Positions 23,564 to 32,151 of a DNA stretch of 40,244 bases are shown piece by piece (the stretch's first letter is position 1; each line of letters begins with the position of its first letter). Source of the stretch: an uncultured Bacteroidia bacterium (GTDB taxonomy: Bacteria; Bacteroidota; Bacteroidia; Bacteroidales; Prolixibacteraceae); NCBI GenBank assembly GCA_903904515.1, contig CAIVCR010000014.1, positions 1 through 40,244 of the forward strand, written 5' to 3'. The translations under genes and the position numbers were made by a program. The notes under the pieces are model-generated. The model did no database searches. It was not told the DNA's origin and was given only the letters and a program-made list of their open reading frames with translations.

Positions 23564-26500
23564 TTACTTAATCTGCCTTACTCTAACCCATGAAAGCCCG
23601 ATAATCCAGATCAATCCATTGAGAAGGATTACTGCAACAATCAGTAAAACAGTCCAGAATGGGACTTTACCTGCAGGTAAAATGAAATTTGGAAGAACTG
23701 CCACTACTGCAGATAAAAAACCGGTAAGCACACCCCAGACCAGCAATACTGCGTACTCTTTAACCAGTAGGTGAACTACCTGCCGATGGGTAAATCCCAA
23801 AGCCGTTAGAAGGGCTATTTCTTCTTTTCTTTCGAGAAGGGTGCGAGCAAGGACTATCGCAAGTCCCACGGTCCCAAGAATCAACCCCAGCGCACCCAGG
23901 GCAAGAAAGATCGAGAGATAGGTATTCGCAACAGAATTAAACTCCATAAGCCTCTGGCTGGCACTGGTCATTTCCCATCCGTAATCCCGGAAAACACTTT
24001 GTAGTTCCTCGCTGGTCTTTTCCTCGTGCCCTTTTGGTACTTCGATTAGAAAAAGGTTTGATCCGCTAGTTGTGGCGAAATTCTTCAGGAAATTATCGGT
24101 TGAAATCAACACATACCCCTGAAAAACGGAAGGTGACAATCCTGCAATAAGTTTCAGCCGAAGGGTATCGCCCATTTCATTACGGTAGATTAACGTGTCT
24201 CCGATATTCTTTCCAAGTCCCCATTGAATCACTGTCTGATCGGCAATTGCGGGAATAACCTTACCTAACGGTTCATTCAGTGCCTGCCAAACCTCCTTTT
24301 GACCGAATTCAGCGCATTTTGTATCGAAACTGAACCGATTACGGAACAGCGTAGGGTCAGCACCTAAAATGGCAGGATTAGCGGCCCGGTTCAGATTCAG
24401 GCAACTGGCATCGTCACCCTCAATCTTACTAAATTGAAAAGCATTAAAAGGGGTTGTGAGCCCCTCTTTTGACCTCTGATCCATATCATTAAGACTGAAA
24501 AGGACCGGAATTGATGTTTCAGAAAAAAATTGAAATCCCCCTGTGCCGCTTTCTTTCTCATTTGAACCGGATAAAGATCCTTCACGGTTTGCGCCGGTTG
24601 ATACAACGAGGAAGGTTCCCAGGGCAAATAGTATAATTATCGTCATGGAGCGCCCCAAATTTTGAGACCTGCTCCTGCGGTTAAACGTATTTAAAGATAG
24701 GTTGGAAACCATCTCGTGCCGGTTACGCCGGAGAACTAAATCGGCCAGCAGAAGTAAACCTGTTAACATCAGACTACCCGATATAAAGAAAAGCGATGAA
24801 CTTAAATTACCGGAGCCGCTTAACTGGAAACCAACCAATCCGAAGGCTAAACCAAGTGAAATAAACATTCCCCATTTCCTGACAATTTGTACAATCGGCC
24901 TCTCTTCGTGGTTCTGTTTGCGTTGTAACTTTACTGTTTGGCGCTTAAAACTGCGGTGGAGTGCAAACAGGATGGTCACAATTGCCATAAAAACACTGAT
25001 AATCAAACCTGATAAAAGCGTAATGGCTTTAATATCAATTAATAGAATGGAGGTTCTGACCGCCTCCCACCAGAGTGTATTCAGGGCCAGGAAGATCAAT
25101 TTGGTATAAATTACGGCCAGAAAAAGCCCGAACAATCCACCAATAATAGAAATCACTGCCCCTTCGCAGAGAAAAAGTGCGCGGATTTGACTCCGTGTAA
25201 ATCCAACCATTAAAAGAGTTCCCAGCTCAGACCTGCGGTTTTCAAGATTGAACAGGAATAACAAGGAAGTTAGGATAAGTGCGGCAAGCAGCAGGAAAAA
25301 ACTCAGACCAATGAATAACTGGCTAAAGTCTACCCCATTTCGTGCGGCATTAAGCCCGTTTTCCCTGACAGGGGTGATCAACACACCCAGGTTGGCCGGT
25401 TTTATGGATGCTGCAAAAAGAGCTTTGTAAGTTTTATCGGTAAGAAGGTTTTCGTCGATTCGAATTGCAGTATAATTTCCGAACCTGTTACCCCAGATTT
25501 GGTGTGCTTTTTTTAGCGAAATAAAAGCTTTGGGTGTCCCTTTATATTGTTTCCAGTATACCTCGTCTTTGGTGCGAATTGATCCAAGTTTAATCGGAAC
25601 CCCTGCTTCCCAATCGCGGCAATGACCGGCATCCGACATCCCTGGAAGAGCAGGCATCAAATCTCTGTCCCCATATTTTCCTTCAATGGGGACAATCTTC
25701 TGAATCACAAACCGGGTCCCTTTTTCAATCAATTGACGTAATGGTCCTATCTGATAATATTTTATCAAGAGCGAATCTCCAACCTTTACATTCAAATCTG
25801 AAGCAACCCATTGATTTATTATTATGCTATTATCTGTCAATGAATTATCATCAATTGTCGAAATAAAAGAATAAGGTGTTGATCTCTCTTTAACCTCCAG
25901 ACTGTTTGCGAAATAGGTCAGTATGCCTTGTGATTGTCCCGTAGGTTCAAAAGCCCTTACGATCTGATCTTCAATGAAAACCCTTTCAGAGGTAATCTCA
26001 GTTTCTTTTAGTAACGGTAAGGTTTTAACTTTCAAACCGGCATCCTCTGGTGTAAAACAATGGTCCAAAAGCTCACCAATTTGTTTGTCTGTAGCTGATG
26101 GGGCTGAAATCAGTAGCCGGTTAGCTTTCCCGTTAAACTTCATCAAAGTGTTTAAGCGGGCCAGTGAGAGGAAAAGATTATAGGGGGCAGTCTGGGCATT
26201 TTTAAGATTGAAAAATCCCATATTCTGTTGATCAGCAATATTTTTAACAACAGCCCTGAAAGAAACACTGGTTTCAGCATCGGAAACAAATGGGGCATTC
26301 AGAGGAATCAGGCTCCCTTTTTTTATTCGGATAATGAAATTATCCCCAATTTTTAGGTGAAGCCGCCCGGCAAGATTTAAACTAATTATTACTTCATTAT
26401 CAGATAAGCTATTGTATATCTTTGATTTAGAAATTTGTTCAAAACGATTGTCGATGCCGGTTATCTGAACTTTATTTACGCGCTCCCTGCCACCCTCAGC

Positions 26501-26785
26501 GACAGCTATCCCCTCGAACATAAGTGCAGGTGCTACGTTGAGATTGCCTTCGAGGGAGAGCTCTTTGGCCAGATCGGTTCGAAAGAAGCGGTCAACTGTT
26601 GACACAACATGGGTCGTGCTCCCTAACCTTAAAAAAGCGGATTGCTCCAGACTAAAGGTTACAGAATCTCCGATAATCAAACCGCCTGTAAGGACTGCAG
26701 TACTTATAGCAACCCCCAGCGCAACAAGTATATTAGCTTTTAAATAGTATCTGAAATTACTGGAGATCAACGTTAAGCGCGTCAT
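23564..26785 (-). CDS. Large FtsX-type ABC transporter permease (ten-helix type)
   Basis: This 1073-residue inner-membrane protein is built as two FtsX/MacB halves. Helix 1 (about 15-38) is followed by a large periplasmic MacB_PCD-like domain. Three helices around 490-620 carry the FtsX motif ENRRSELGTLLMVGFTRSQIRALFL. Two linker helices lie near 650-700. A second half begins SMTIIILFALGTFLVVSTG, has another periplasmic domain, and ends with three helices containing RTLLERKEEIALLTALGFTHRQVVHLL. Such type VII ABC systems use ATP to move lipoproteins, lipids or peptides at the periplasmic face instead of across the membrane. Its start overlaps the ATPase stop (ATGA), so the two form one transporter. 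The substrate is unknown. Confidence 0.9.
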   Translation of the reverse strand: MTRLTLISSNFRYYLKANILVALGVAISTAVLTGGLIIGDSVTFSLEQSAFLRLGSTTHVVSTVDRFFRTDLAKELSLEGNLNVAPALMFEGIAVAEGGRERVNKVQITGIDNRFEQISKSKIYNSLSDNEVIISLNLAGRLHLKIGDNFIIRIKKGSLIPLNAPFVSDAETSVSFRAVVKNIADQQNMGFFNLKNAQTAPYNLFLSLARLNTLMKFNGKANRLLISAPSATDKQIGELLDHCFTPEDAGLKVKTLPLLKETEITSERVFIEDQIVRAFEPTGQSQGILTYFANSLEVKERSTPYSFISTIDDNSLTDNSIIINQWVASDLNVKVGDSLLIKYYQIGPLRQLIEKGTRFVIQKIVPIEGKYGDRDLMPALPGMSDAGHCRDWEAGVPIKLGSIRTKDEVYWKQYKGTPKAFISLKKAHQIWGNRFGNYTAIRIDENLLTDKTYKALFAASIKPANLGVLITPVRENGLNAARNGVDFSQLFIGLSFFLLLAALILTSLLFLFNLENRRSELGTLLMVGFTRSQIRALFLCEGAVISIIGGLFGLFLAVIYTKLIFLALNTLWWEAVRTSILLIDIKAITLLSGLIISVFMAIVTILFALHRSFKRQTVKLQRKQNHEERPIVQIVRKWGMFISLGLAFGLVGFQLSGSGNLSSSLFFISGSLMLTGLLLLADLVLRRNRHEMVSNLSLNTFNRRSRSQNLGRSMTIIILFALGTFLVVSTGANREGSLSGSNEKESGTGGFQFFSETSIPVLFSLNDMDQRSKEGLTTPFNAFQFSKIEGDDASCLNLNRAANPAILGADPTLFRNRFSFDTKCAEFGQKEVWQALNEPLGKVIPAIADQTVIQWGLGKNIGDTLIYRNEMGDTLRLKLIAGLSPSVFQGYVLISTDNFLKNFATTSGSNLFLIEVPKGHEEKTSEELQSVFRDYGWEMTSASQRLMEFNSVANTYLSIFLALGALGLILGTVGLAIVLARTLLERKEEIALLTALGFTHRQVVHLLVKEYAVLLVWGVLTGFLSAVVAVLPNFILPAGKVPFWTVLLIVAVILLNGLIWIIGLSWVRVRQIK

Positions 26786-27456
26786 TGGAGCCTGCCGTTT
26801 TTTAGATGATAAATCTTATCCATTTGAGAAGCAAGTTCTGACGAATGAGTAACAACGATCAGGGAGACACCCTCTTCGCTGCTAATATGGTTCAGAAGCT
26901 CTGCCAGATTTTCTGCATTTTGTTCATCCAGCGCTCCGGTTGGCTCATCAGCAAGGATTAACTGTGGTTTATTGATAAGTGCTCTGACGACGGCGGTTCG
27001 CTGACATTCGCCTCCCGAGAGTTCGGATGGCTTCTGGTTGCGTTGCTCCCAGATTCCAACTTTACGGAGCAAATGTTCAGCCCAATCCTTGTCAGCTTTC
27101 CCTACGATCTTTTTAAAGGGCAAAACCGGCAAGAGCACGTTCTCCCAGAGGGTGCATTGCGGTAAGAGGTGGTGCATCTGAAAAACGAAACCGAGTTCCC
27201 GGTTACGGAAATGGGCCAGCTCCTCATGCGAATAGCCTGTTATCCTGGCATCTTTGAAGATAATCTCACCTGCATCAGGGTGATCAAGTGTCCCAATCAG
27301 ATTCAGCAGGGTCGTTTTTCCCGATCCGCTTGGGCCGGCAATGGCAATCTTCTGGTTCGTATCTACTTCTAAGTTAAGATTCTCAAGAACCTTCCTGAAA
27401 TTGTTTTTCGATGGTTCACCGTAACCTTTGGAAATATTTTTTAATTGAAGGATCAT
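26782..27456 (-). CDS. ABC transporter ATP-binding protein (LolD/MacB family)
   Basis: The 224-residue ATPase has Walker A GPSGSGKTT (about 41-49), Q-loop FVFQMHHLLP (about 90-99), signature LSGGECQR (about 144-151), Walker B LILADEPTGALD (about 164-175) and switch His in VVTHSSE (about 199-205). The LADEPTGALD and MHHLLP versions are typical of the LolD/MacB/FtsE group. It is coupled to the large permease gene by a 4-nt overlap and starts 11 bp after the glycosyltransferase gene, so the three are probably co-transcribed. Confidence 0.94.
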   Translation of the reverse strand: MILQLKNISKGYGEPSKNNFRKVLENLNLEVDTNQKIAIAGPSGSGKTTLLNLIGTLDHPDAGEIIFKDARITGYSHEELAHFRNRELGFVFQMHHLLPQCTLWENVLLPVLPFKKIVGKADKDWAEHLLRKVGIWEQRNQKPSELSGGECQRTAVVRALINKPQLILADEPTGALDEQNAENLAELLNHISSEEGVSLIVVTHSSELASQMDKIYHLKNGRLQ

Positions 27457-27467
27457 TGTATTAAAAA

Positions 27468-28748
27468 TCAGAGTTTTTGATAAATCCCGATCATCTCTTT
27501 GGCATGTACATGGATATTAAAATTCAGCTCCACCCCTTTTCTGGCAGCAAGGCTCAGGTTATTTAATGTTTCAGAATCAGGTAACAATCCTGCCAGGGTA
27601 TTGCAGAGCGCTTCAGCAGTATTGGGCTCATAGGTGATACCTCCGCCAGACAAACCAATAATTTCGGGGAATGCTCCCAGAGCCGGTTGGATAACCGGGG
27701 TACCCGAAGCCATTGACTCCAGCAGATACATTCCGAAAGCTTCTCCATTTCTGACGGGAACCGAGATCACAGAAACGCGTCTAAAGAAGTCTATTCTGCT
27801 GTTATCTTCAAATTCATCAATAAATTCCACATCTTCGGTGAGTCTTTCTTTCGATATTTTTTTGGTTATATGCTTAATATACTGCGCGTCTGCTCCGGTT
27901 GAACCACCGGTAAGTAAAAGCCTTACATCCTCAAAGCCGGCTCTTTTTTTCAATTGAATAAACGCATCCACCAGAATATCCAATCCATTTTCGGGACACA
28001 TACGGGATATATAGCCGATATTACGCTTCTTCTCTATCGTGGGCATAAACTCGTAATCATCCGGATCGACACCCAGGTAGAGACTCTTAATTTTTTCCAC
28101 AGGGAGTGCCATTCTTTTTTGCATCACGTTCGAAAAAAAATGACTTACTCCTATAAAAAGGTCTACAAATTTTGCTTTTTCACTCATAAGGTTCCAGATC
28201 TGATCCTGAAAAGCTGGTTGCATGGCATCAACCCAAACATCTTCATCCTGCAATGAACAGACTATCTTTACATTCAGCCGCTCTTTAATCCTATGGGCCA
28301 AACCAAGTAACAAGGCGTTTGATATATGAACGACATCCGGTTTACAGTTTTCATGCATCCAATCGACCAAACGTTCAAGCTCCTCATTTTGCCTGCCATC
28401 TTCGCCAAGTAACATCGAAACGGTCATCTCTTCAAGCCCTTTGGCATTGGTTGACCCGGCCCTTGAAGCGGCAATCTTCAGGATGGGCTTCGAATTGAGA
28501 ATCCGGTCAACCCACGCCGGAGCTTTCCTGAAAATCGGATAAAGCTGTTTTAAATAGATACTTACTGCACCATAGAACACAGGAATCTCTTCAATATCAT
28601 GTTCATCTGAAAAAATGGGCAAGTACATAGGAATCTTGATGACCTGATGACCCTGTTGACGAAGGGCAACAACATATTTACTGTCGCGCAGACAGTTTCC
28701 GCAATAAAAACTCCCTCCTGAACCCGGGATAATCTGAACTATAATCAT
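27468..28748 (-). CDS. GT4-family glycosyltransferase
   Basis: The 426-residue GT-B enzyme starts MIIVQIIPGSGGSFYCGNCLRDSKYVVALRQQGHQV, with the Gly-rich N-terminal acceptor loop. A nucleotide-sugar-binding half begins near IGYISRMCPENGLDILVDAF. The GT4 EX7E-type region is RNGEAFGMYLLESMASGTPVI, followed by GGITYEPNTAEAL. There is no signal peptide or helix, so it acts in the cytoplasm, probably on a lipid-linked or cell-envelope glycan. The donor and acceptor cannot be read. It lies 50 bp after the PQQ-like propeller gene and 11 bp before the ABC ATPase, so it links the redox cluster and the transporter on one strand. Confidence 0.86.
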   Translation of the reverse strand: MIIVQIIPGSGGSFYCGNCLRDSKYVVALRQQGHQVIKIPMYLPIFSDEHDIEEIPVFYGAVSIYLKQLYPIFRKAPAWVDRILNSKPILKIAASRAGSTNAKGLEEMTVSMLLGEDGRQNEELERLVDWMHENCKPDVVHISNALLLGLAHRIKERLNVKIVCSLQDEDVWVDAMQPAFQDQIWNLMSEKAKFVDLFIGVSHFFSNVMQKRMALPVEKIKSLYLGVDPDDYEFMPTIEKKRNIGYISRMCPENGLDILVDAFIQLKKRAGFEDVRLLLTGGSTGADAQYIKHITKKISKERLTEDVEFIDEFEDNSRIDFFRRVSVISVPVRNGEAFGMYLLESMASGTPVIQPALGAFPEIIGLSGGGITYEPNTAEALCNTLAGLLPDSETLNNLSLAARKGVELNFNIHVHAKEMIGIYQKL

Positions 28749-28798
28749 GGCAGAATTACTTTTAAATTGTCAAAAAGATCAATTTCAATTAAATCCAA

Positions 28799-29908
28799 CT
28801 ATTTTCCAAAGCAATAAATTGCTCCATTCAGTGTGCACACCACCATTAAATTTTCGATAACGGCCGGGTTATGCAGAATTGAATTGCCTACTTCGTATTT
28901 CCAGATCAGGGATCCATCCGAAAGTTTGATCAATGCCAGATCACCCCTCATATTGGCAGTCAAAACTTTGTCCCTGATGATAACCGGTGAGGCTTCAACA
29001 CGATTGCCGGTATTAAAGTTCCAAAGAAGTTTGCCGCTATTTTTATCGAAGCAATAAATGAACTTATCACGATTGCCCGTTACAAGTTTATCGTCAGATA
29101 ATGAAGCAGATGCGACAAATGGTTGTTTAGCCTCTTTGTTTTCCCAGCTCCAGACTATTTTTCCAGCCCGCGTATCAACCTTCGAAAACTTACCATCATA
29201 GTCGCCGATATAGGCCATTTGATCACTTACAGGACATGATCCGGCCACGTATGTAGCCACATTGATCTTCGAATCCGATTTCCCGCTATTGATGTCTACA
29301 ATATGCAAAAAACCGTCACAACCACCAAATATGGCTTTCCCATTAAAACAGGCTGCTTCACCATTGATGAAATTGTCAGATTCGTATTTCCACTTCATTT
29401 TACCTGTTTGTGCATCCACACAATGCAGGTTGTAATCATAACTTCCTACAATTAACCATGTCTTAAATCCTAATTTCCAATAATTTGCAGAACCCATAAT
29501 TTGGTTGTCCGTTTTGTATTTCCAGATTAGTGATCCATCTGAAAGTTTAAGAGCGTAAAGGGTTCCATCCAGGTTTCCAACAAAGATCCTGTTATTCAAA
29601 ATAAGTGCAGGCGCCTCAATTGAATTCTCTGTCTTATATTTCCAGATTAATTTTCCTTTGAGATCCAAACAATAAACAACGCCATCTGTAGCACCTACAA
29701 CTATCCTTCCATCTGCAATTACTGCGGTTGATTTAATATTATCACCAATTTGATAGCTCCAAATAAGCTTTGGTTTGTCGGGAAAGCGAACTTCCGTGGA
29801 ACCCAGAAGATCCTGACCACCGCGAAAGTTGCTCCAGCTACTTGCAGTTTGCCCATTCGCACCTGCAAAACAGCTAAAAATCAGAATAAGAAAATATATA
29901 AGTCTCAT
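28799..29908 (-). CDS. Periplasmic PQQ-like (BamB-type) beta-propeller protein
   Basis: The ATG at 29908 gives 369 residues with a signal peptide (MRLIYFLILIFSCFAGANGQ). A start at 29944 would put 12 polar residues in front and overlap the upstream gene. About seven or eight repeats of the PQQ-propeller type follow, each with a G-x-L-x-W-K-Y strand (KLIWSYQIGD, GKLIWKYKTEN, GSLIWKYKTDN, GKMKWKYESDN, GSLIWKYEVGN). No catalytic residues of quinoprotein dehydrogenases are visible, so it is more likely a scaffold or docking protein than an enzyme. It is 2 bp after the FAD/Fe-S gene and belongs to the redox cluster, which has two more propellers of this kind and one of NHL type. Confidence 0.87.
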   Translation of the reverse strand: MRLIYFLILIFSCFAGANGQTASSWSNFRGGQDLLGSTEVRFPDKPKLIWSYQIGDNIKSTAVIADGRIVVGATDGVVYCLDLKGKLIWKYKTENSIEAPALILNNRIFVGNLDGTLYALKLSDGSLIWKYKTDNQIMGSANYWKLGFKTWLIVGSYDYNLHCVDAQTGKMKWKYESDNFINGEAACFNGKAIFGGCDGFLHIVDINSGKSDSKINVATYVAGSCPVSDQMAYIGDYDGKFSKVDTRAGKIVWSWENKEAKQPFVASASLSDDKLVTGNRDKFIYCFDKNSGKLLWNFNTGNRVEASPVIIRDKVLTANMRGDLALIKLSDGSLIWKYEVGNSILHNPAVIENLMVVCTLNGAIYCFGK

Positions 29909-29910
29909 AA

Positions 29911-31455
29911 TTAACTTTTTACAGTTAGTGCTCCAGTCGGGCATGCTTTGGCCACTTTTTCAGCTGTTTCGGTCAGTCCGGCATCTATGGATTCATTAAA
30001 AGGAACACCAATTTGAACATCAAATCCCCGTCCGATGTATGAGAACCCATATTTCTCCTGGTATTTTGAGGTCATTCGCACGCATATACCACATTTAATG
30101 CATTTAAGGGGCTCATAAACTATTGAATGTGCGAAATACTTTGTCATTACCTTGCGCACATTACCAGCATACCGGCGCTGGTTAGCATTATATTTACCCG
30201 ATAGATCTCTTAATTTGCAATTTTCGATATCACGGCAATCACAATGAAGGCATCGTTGTGCCTCCCGGATAGCTTCTTCTGGAGTATAACCCTCAGATAA
30301 TAAGTTATCTGATTTTATTCTGTCATATTTGACTGACTCCTTAAGATATTCGGATATTTCATCTCCAAGCAGCCGACCAAAACTCGAATTAAACAACCGG
30401 GGTTCCCCTATTACCTCTTCACCTGATAAATACTGAGCTACTGACCATGCCACCTCTTTTCCCTGACCAATTGGACGAACCGACATCCTTGAAAAACGTA
30501 ACGTGTTTCCAATGGCAAAAACGCCGTTCATTGAGGTTTCGTAGCTGTTTCGCCCTGCTTCAATTCCCTTGGGATTGGTTAGAAATCCCCAGGTTCTGAT
30601 TTCATCAACAAGTGCACCTGTTGCAATTACTACAGCATCATATTGATTTATAACTTGTTGGAATAAAGTTGCATTAATTTCAGTCTCACCTTTAAATAAA
30701 ATACCAGTACTTAATATTGTATTGATCTCCCTGTCCAGAACAGCAGTCGGTAAGAGTTCCGGATCGATATTGGTACGAAGAAGTCCTCCCGGAGCATTCT
30801 CCTTATCATATAATGTAGTCTGATAACCGTTTAACTGTAAATAATAGGCTGCGGACAAACCAGCAGGTCCTGCTCCGATTACGGCGACTCTTTTTCCTTT
30901 AAGAGGTAGTGGTTCATAAGGGTGGAGATTATTTTCATCTCCAACAAACCGTTTTAAGAGGCAAATAGAGACCGAAGTGTCAACTGTCCGGCGATGACAG
31001 GCCCCTTCGCATGGAGCAGGGCAAATGCGGCCCAGGACAGATGGTAGCGCGATATCTTTTTTAACAACTTTTAATGCGGCCTCAAATTTTCCGGCTGCGA
31101 TTAACCTGTTCATTTGCGGAATATCCATATGAGCCGGGCATGCCACCTGACATGGTCCCTGGCAATCCCCGACGTGCTCACTTAAAAGCAGCTCCAATCC
31201 GGTCTGACGTGCCTCCCTGATCTCTTCGTCATCTGTGATTACCGACATCCCTTCGGTTACGGTAACAGAGCAGGATGGAAATAAACGGCCATTTACGCTA
31301 TCTTTTACAAGGCAGAGCATGCAGGAAGTAAAATGGCCCAGTTCCTCGTTGTAACACATTGAAGGGACAGAAAATCCGGCAGATTCAGCAGCCTTAATTA
31401 CCGAGGTACCCTCTTCAACGACTGTATTTTGACCGTTTATATTGATTTGAATCAT
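29911..31455 (-). CDS. FAD/Fe-S oxidoreductase subunit: NuoG-type ferredoxin fused to a GltD-like FAD domain lacking the NAD(P)H domain
   Basis: This 514-residue cytoplasmic protein has four parts. A [2Fe-2S] plant-type ferredoxin (Cys 34, 45, 48, 62) comes first. A Fer4_20 region as in GltD/NfnB follows (GDCQGPCQVACPAHMDIPQ, Cys 98, 102, 106, then Cys 145, 149, 153). The FAD domain starts VAVIGAGPAGLSAAYYL (190-206). The C-terminal Fe-S part has CLHCDC (402-407), CIKCGICVR (452-460) and ACPTGAL (504-510). In GltD/NfnB about 120 residues of NAD(P)H-binding Rossmann fold sit between IATGA and the closing FAD motif. Here only about 30 residues separate IATGA (277-281) from GVFAIGN (311-317), so that domain is absent. 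Electrons should come from the NuoE-NuoF-like partner encoded upstream. It resembles the variable subunit of HydABC/Bfu-type complexes. Confidence 0.85.
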   Translation of the reverse strand: MIQININGQNTVVEEGTSVIKAAESAGFSVPSMCYNEELGHFTSCMLCLVKDSVNGRLFPSCSVTVTEGMSVITDDEEIREARQTGLELLLSEHVGDCQGPCQVACPAHMDIPQMNRLIAAGKFEAALKVVKKDIALPSVLGRICPAPCEGACHRRTVDTSVSICLLKRFVGDENNLHPYEPLPLKGKRVAVIGAGPAGLSAAYYLQLNGYQTTLYDKENAPGGLLRTNIDPELLPTAVLDREINTILSTGILFKGETEINATLFQQVINQYDAVVIATGALVDEIRTWGFLTNPKGIEAGRNSYETSMNGVFAIGNTLRFSRMSVRPIGQGKEVAWSVAQYLSGEEVIGEPRLFNSSFGRLLGDEISEYLKESVKYDRIKSDNLLSEGYTPEEAIREAQRCLHCDCRDIENCKLRDLSGKYNANQRRYAGNVRKVMTKYFAHSIVYEPLKCIKCGICVRMTSKYQEKYGFSYIGRGFDVQIGVPFNESIDAGLTETAEKVAKACPTGALTVKS

Positions 31456-31458
31456 TAA

Positions 31459-32109
31459 TTAATTTTCTAATAAATGTTTAGGATTATTAATGATGTATTG
31501 TCTGATTCTGTAATATTCATCATTATCCCTGATTATATGATCATGAAAACGTGGTTGCCACACCGGTTTACCTTGCGATTGTCGTAATTCGTTAATTCGA
31601 CGTCCTGAAAACGTTTTGAATGCACGAACAAATTCGAACAATCCATGATGTTTCATCGGTTTTATTGTTTTATTCGTGAAAATTGTATCATTGGGGATGA
31701 CGGTTTCGGTTGGGATTACGGTTTCGGTTGGGATCACGGTTTCGGTTGGGATCACGGTTTCGGTTGGGATCACGGTTTCGGTTGGGATCACGGTAGAGAC
31801 GGGTTTTAAACCCGTCTCTACGTCCACGTAATTAATTCTATTATCAATGATTATAATCCCATGAACGTGATTTGGCATAATCACAAATTCATCCAAACGA
31901 ATATTATCATAATGGTTCGGCAAATCGAACCAACATTGATTTACGATTTTGCCGTATTGATTTAATTCCATTTTGCCGTTTGCAACGCGTCCGAATAAAT
32001 TGTCACGATCCTGGGTACAGATTGTAACAAAATATGAACCTTCGGATGAATAATCCCATCCTTTTAACCTGGTAGATTCTATTCGATATTTATTATGATA
32101 TAATGACAT
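31459..32109 (-). CDS. REP-associated tyrosine transposase (RAYT, Y1-type TnpA-REP)
   Basis: The 216-residue protein has the RAYT order: YRIESTRLKGWDYSSEGSYFVTICTQDR near the start, the HUH metal site PNHVHGIIII (His 81 and 83), FVRAFKTFSGRRIN (159-173), WQPRFHDHIIRDNDEYYRIRQYIINNPKHL at the end with the nucleophilic Tyr (among 199-205). Family members nick REP palindromes as single-stranded DNA. Two unusual insertions lie between the HUH motif and FVRAF: a REP-type palindrome (31793-31821) read as residues 97-106, and a hexapeptide repeat PTETVI (about 109-140). The gene sits between two subunit genes of a redox complex, 42 bp after one and 3 bp before the other. Activity is plausible because all core motifs are kept. 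Confidence 0.9.
   Translation of the reverse strand: MSLYHNKYRIESTRLKGWDYSSEGSYFVTICTQDRDNLFGRVANGKMELNQYGKIVNQCWFDLPNHYDNIRLDEFVIMPNHVHGIIIIDNRINYVDVETGLKPVSTVIPTETVIPTETVIPTETVIPTETVIPTETVIPNDTIFTNKTIKPMKHHGLFEFVRAFKTFSGRRINELRQSQGKPVWQPRFHDHIIRDNDEYYRIRQYIINNPKHLLEN
31691..31797 (-). repeat. 18-bp in-frame tandem repeat inside the RAYT gene
   Basis: Six head-to-tail units of 18 bp (GGTTGGGATCACGGTTTC on the plus strand) begin near 31691, 31708, 31726, 31744, 31762 and 31780. The oldest-looking copies at the low-coordinate end are changed (GGATGA, GGATTA). On the coding strand they give PTETVI repeats. The 18-bp period keeps the frame, so copy number could vary without breaking the gene. 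Confidence 0.9.
31793..31821. repeat. REP-type palindrome embedded in the RAYT reading frame
   Basis: Perfect 14-bp arms GTAGAGACGGGTTT (31793-31806) and AAACCCGTCTCTAC (31808-31821) share a 1-nt centre. GTAGAGACG...CGTCTCTAC palindromes are, from memory, widespread dispersed repeats in Bacteroidota and cyanobacteria. On the coding strand it reads VETGLKPVST. Confidence 0.88.
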
Positions 32110-32151
32110 TCAGATAATTATGATATTTTGTCTATTTAAATACAAATTTAG

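Noticed and set aside
24702-25109. 135-residue plus-strand open frame
   Set aside because: It lies wholly opposite the ABC permease gene and has Ser/Arg-rich antisense composition with no domain.
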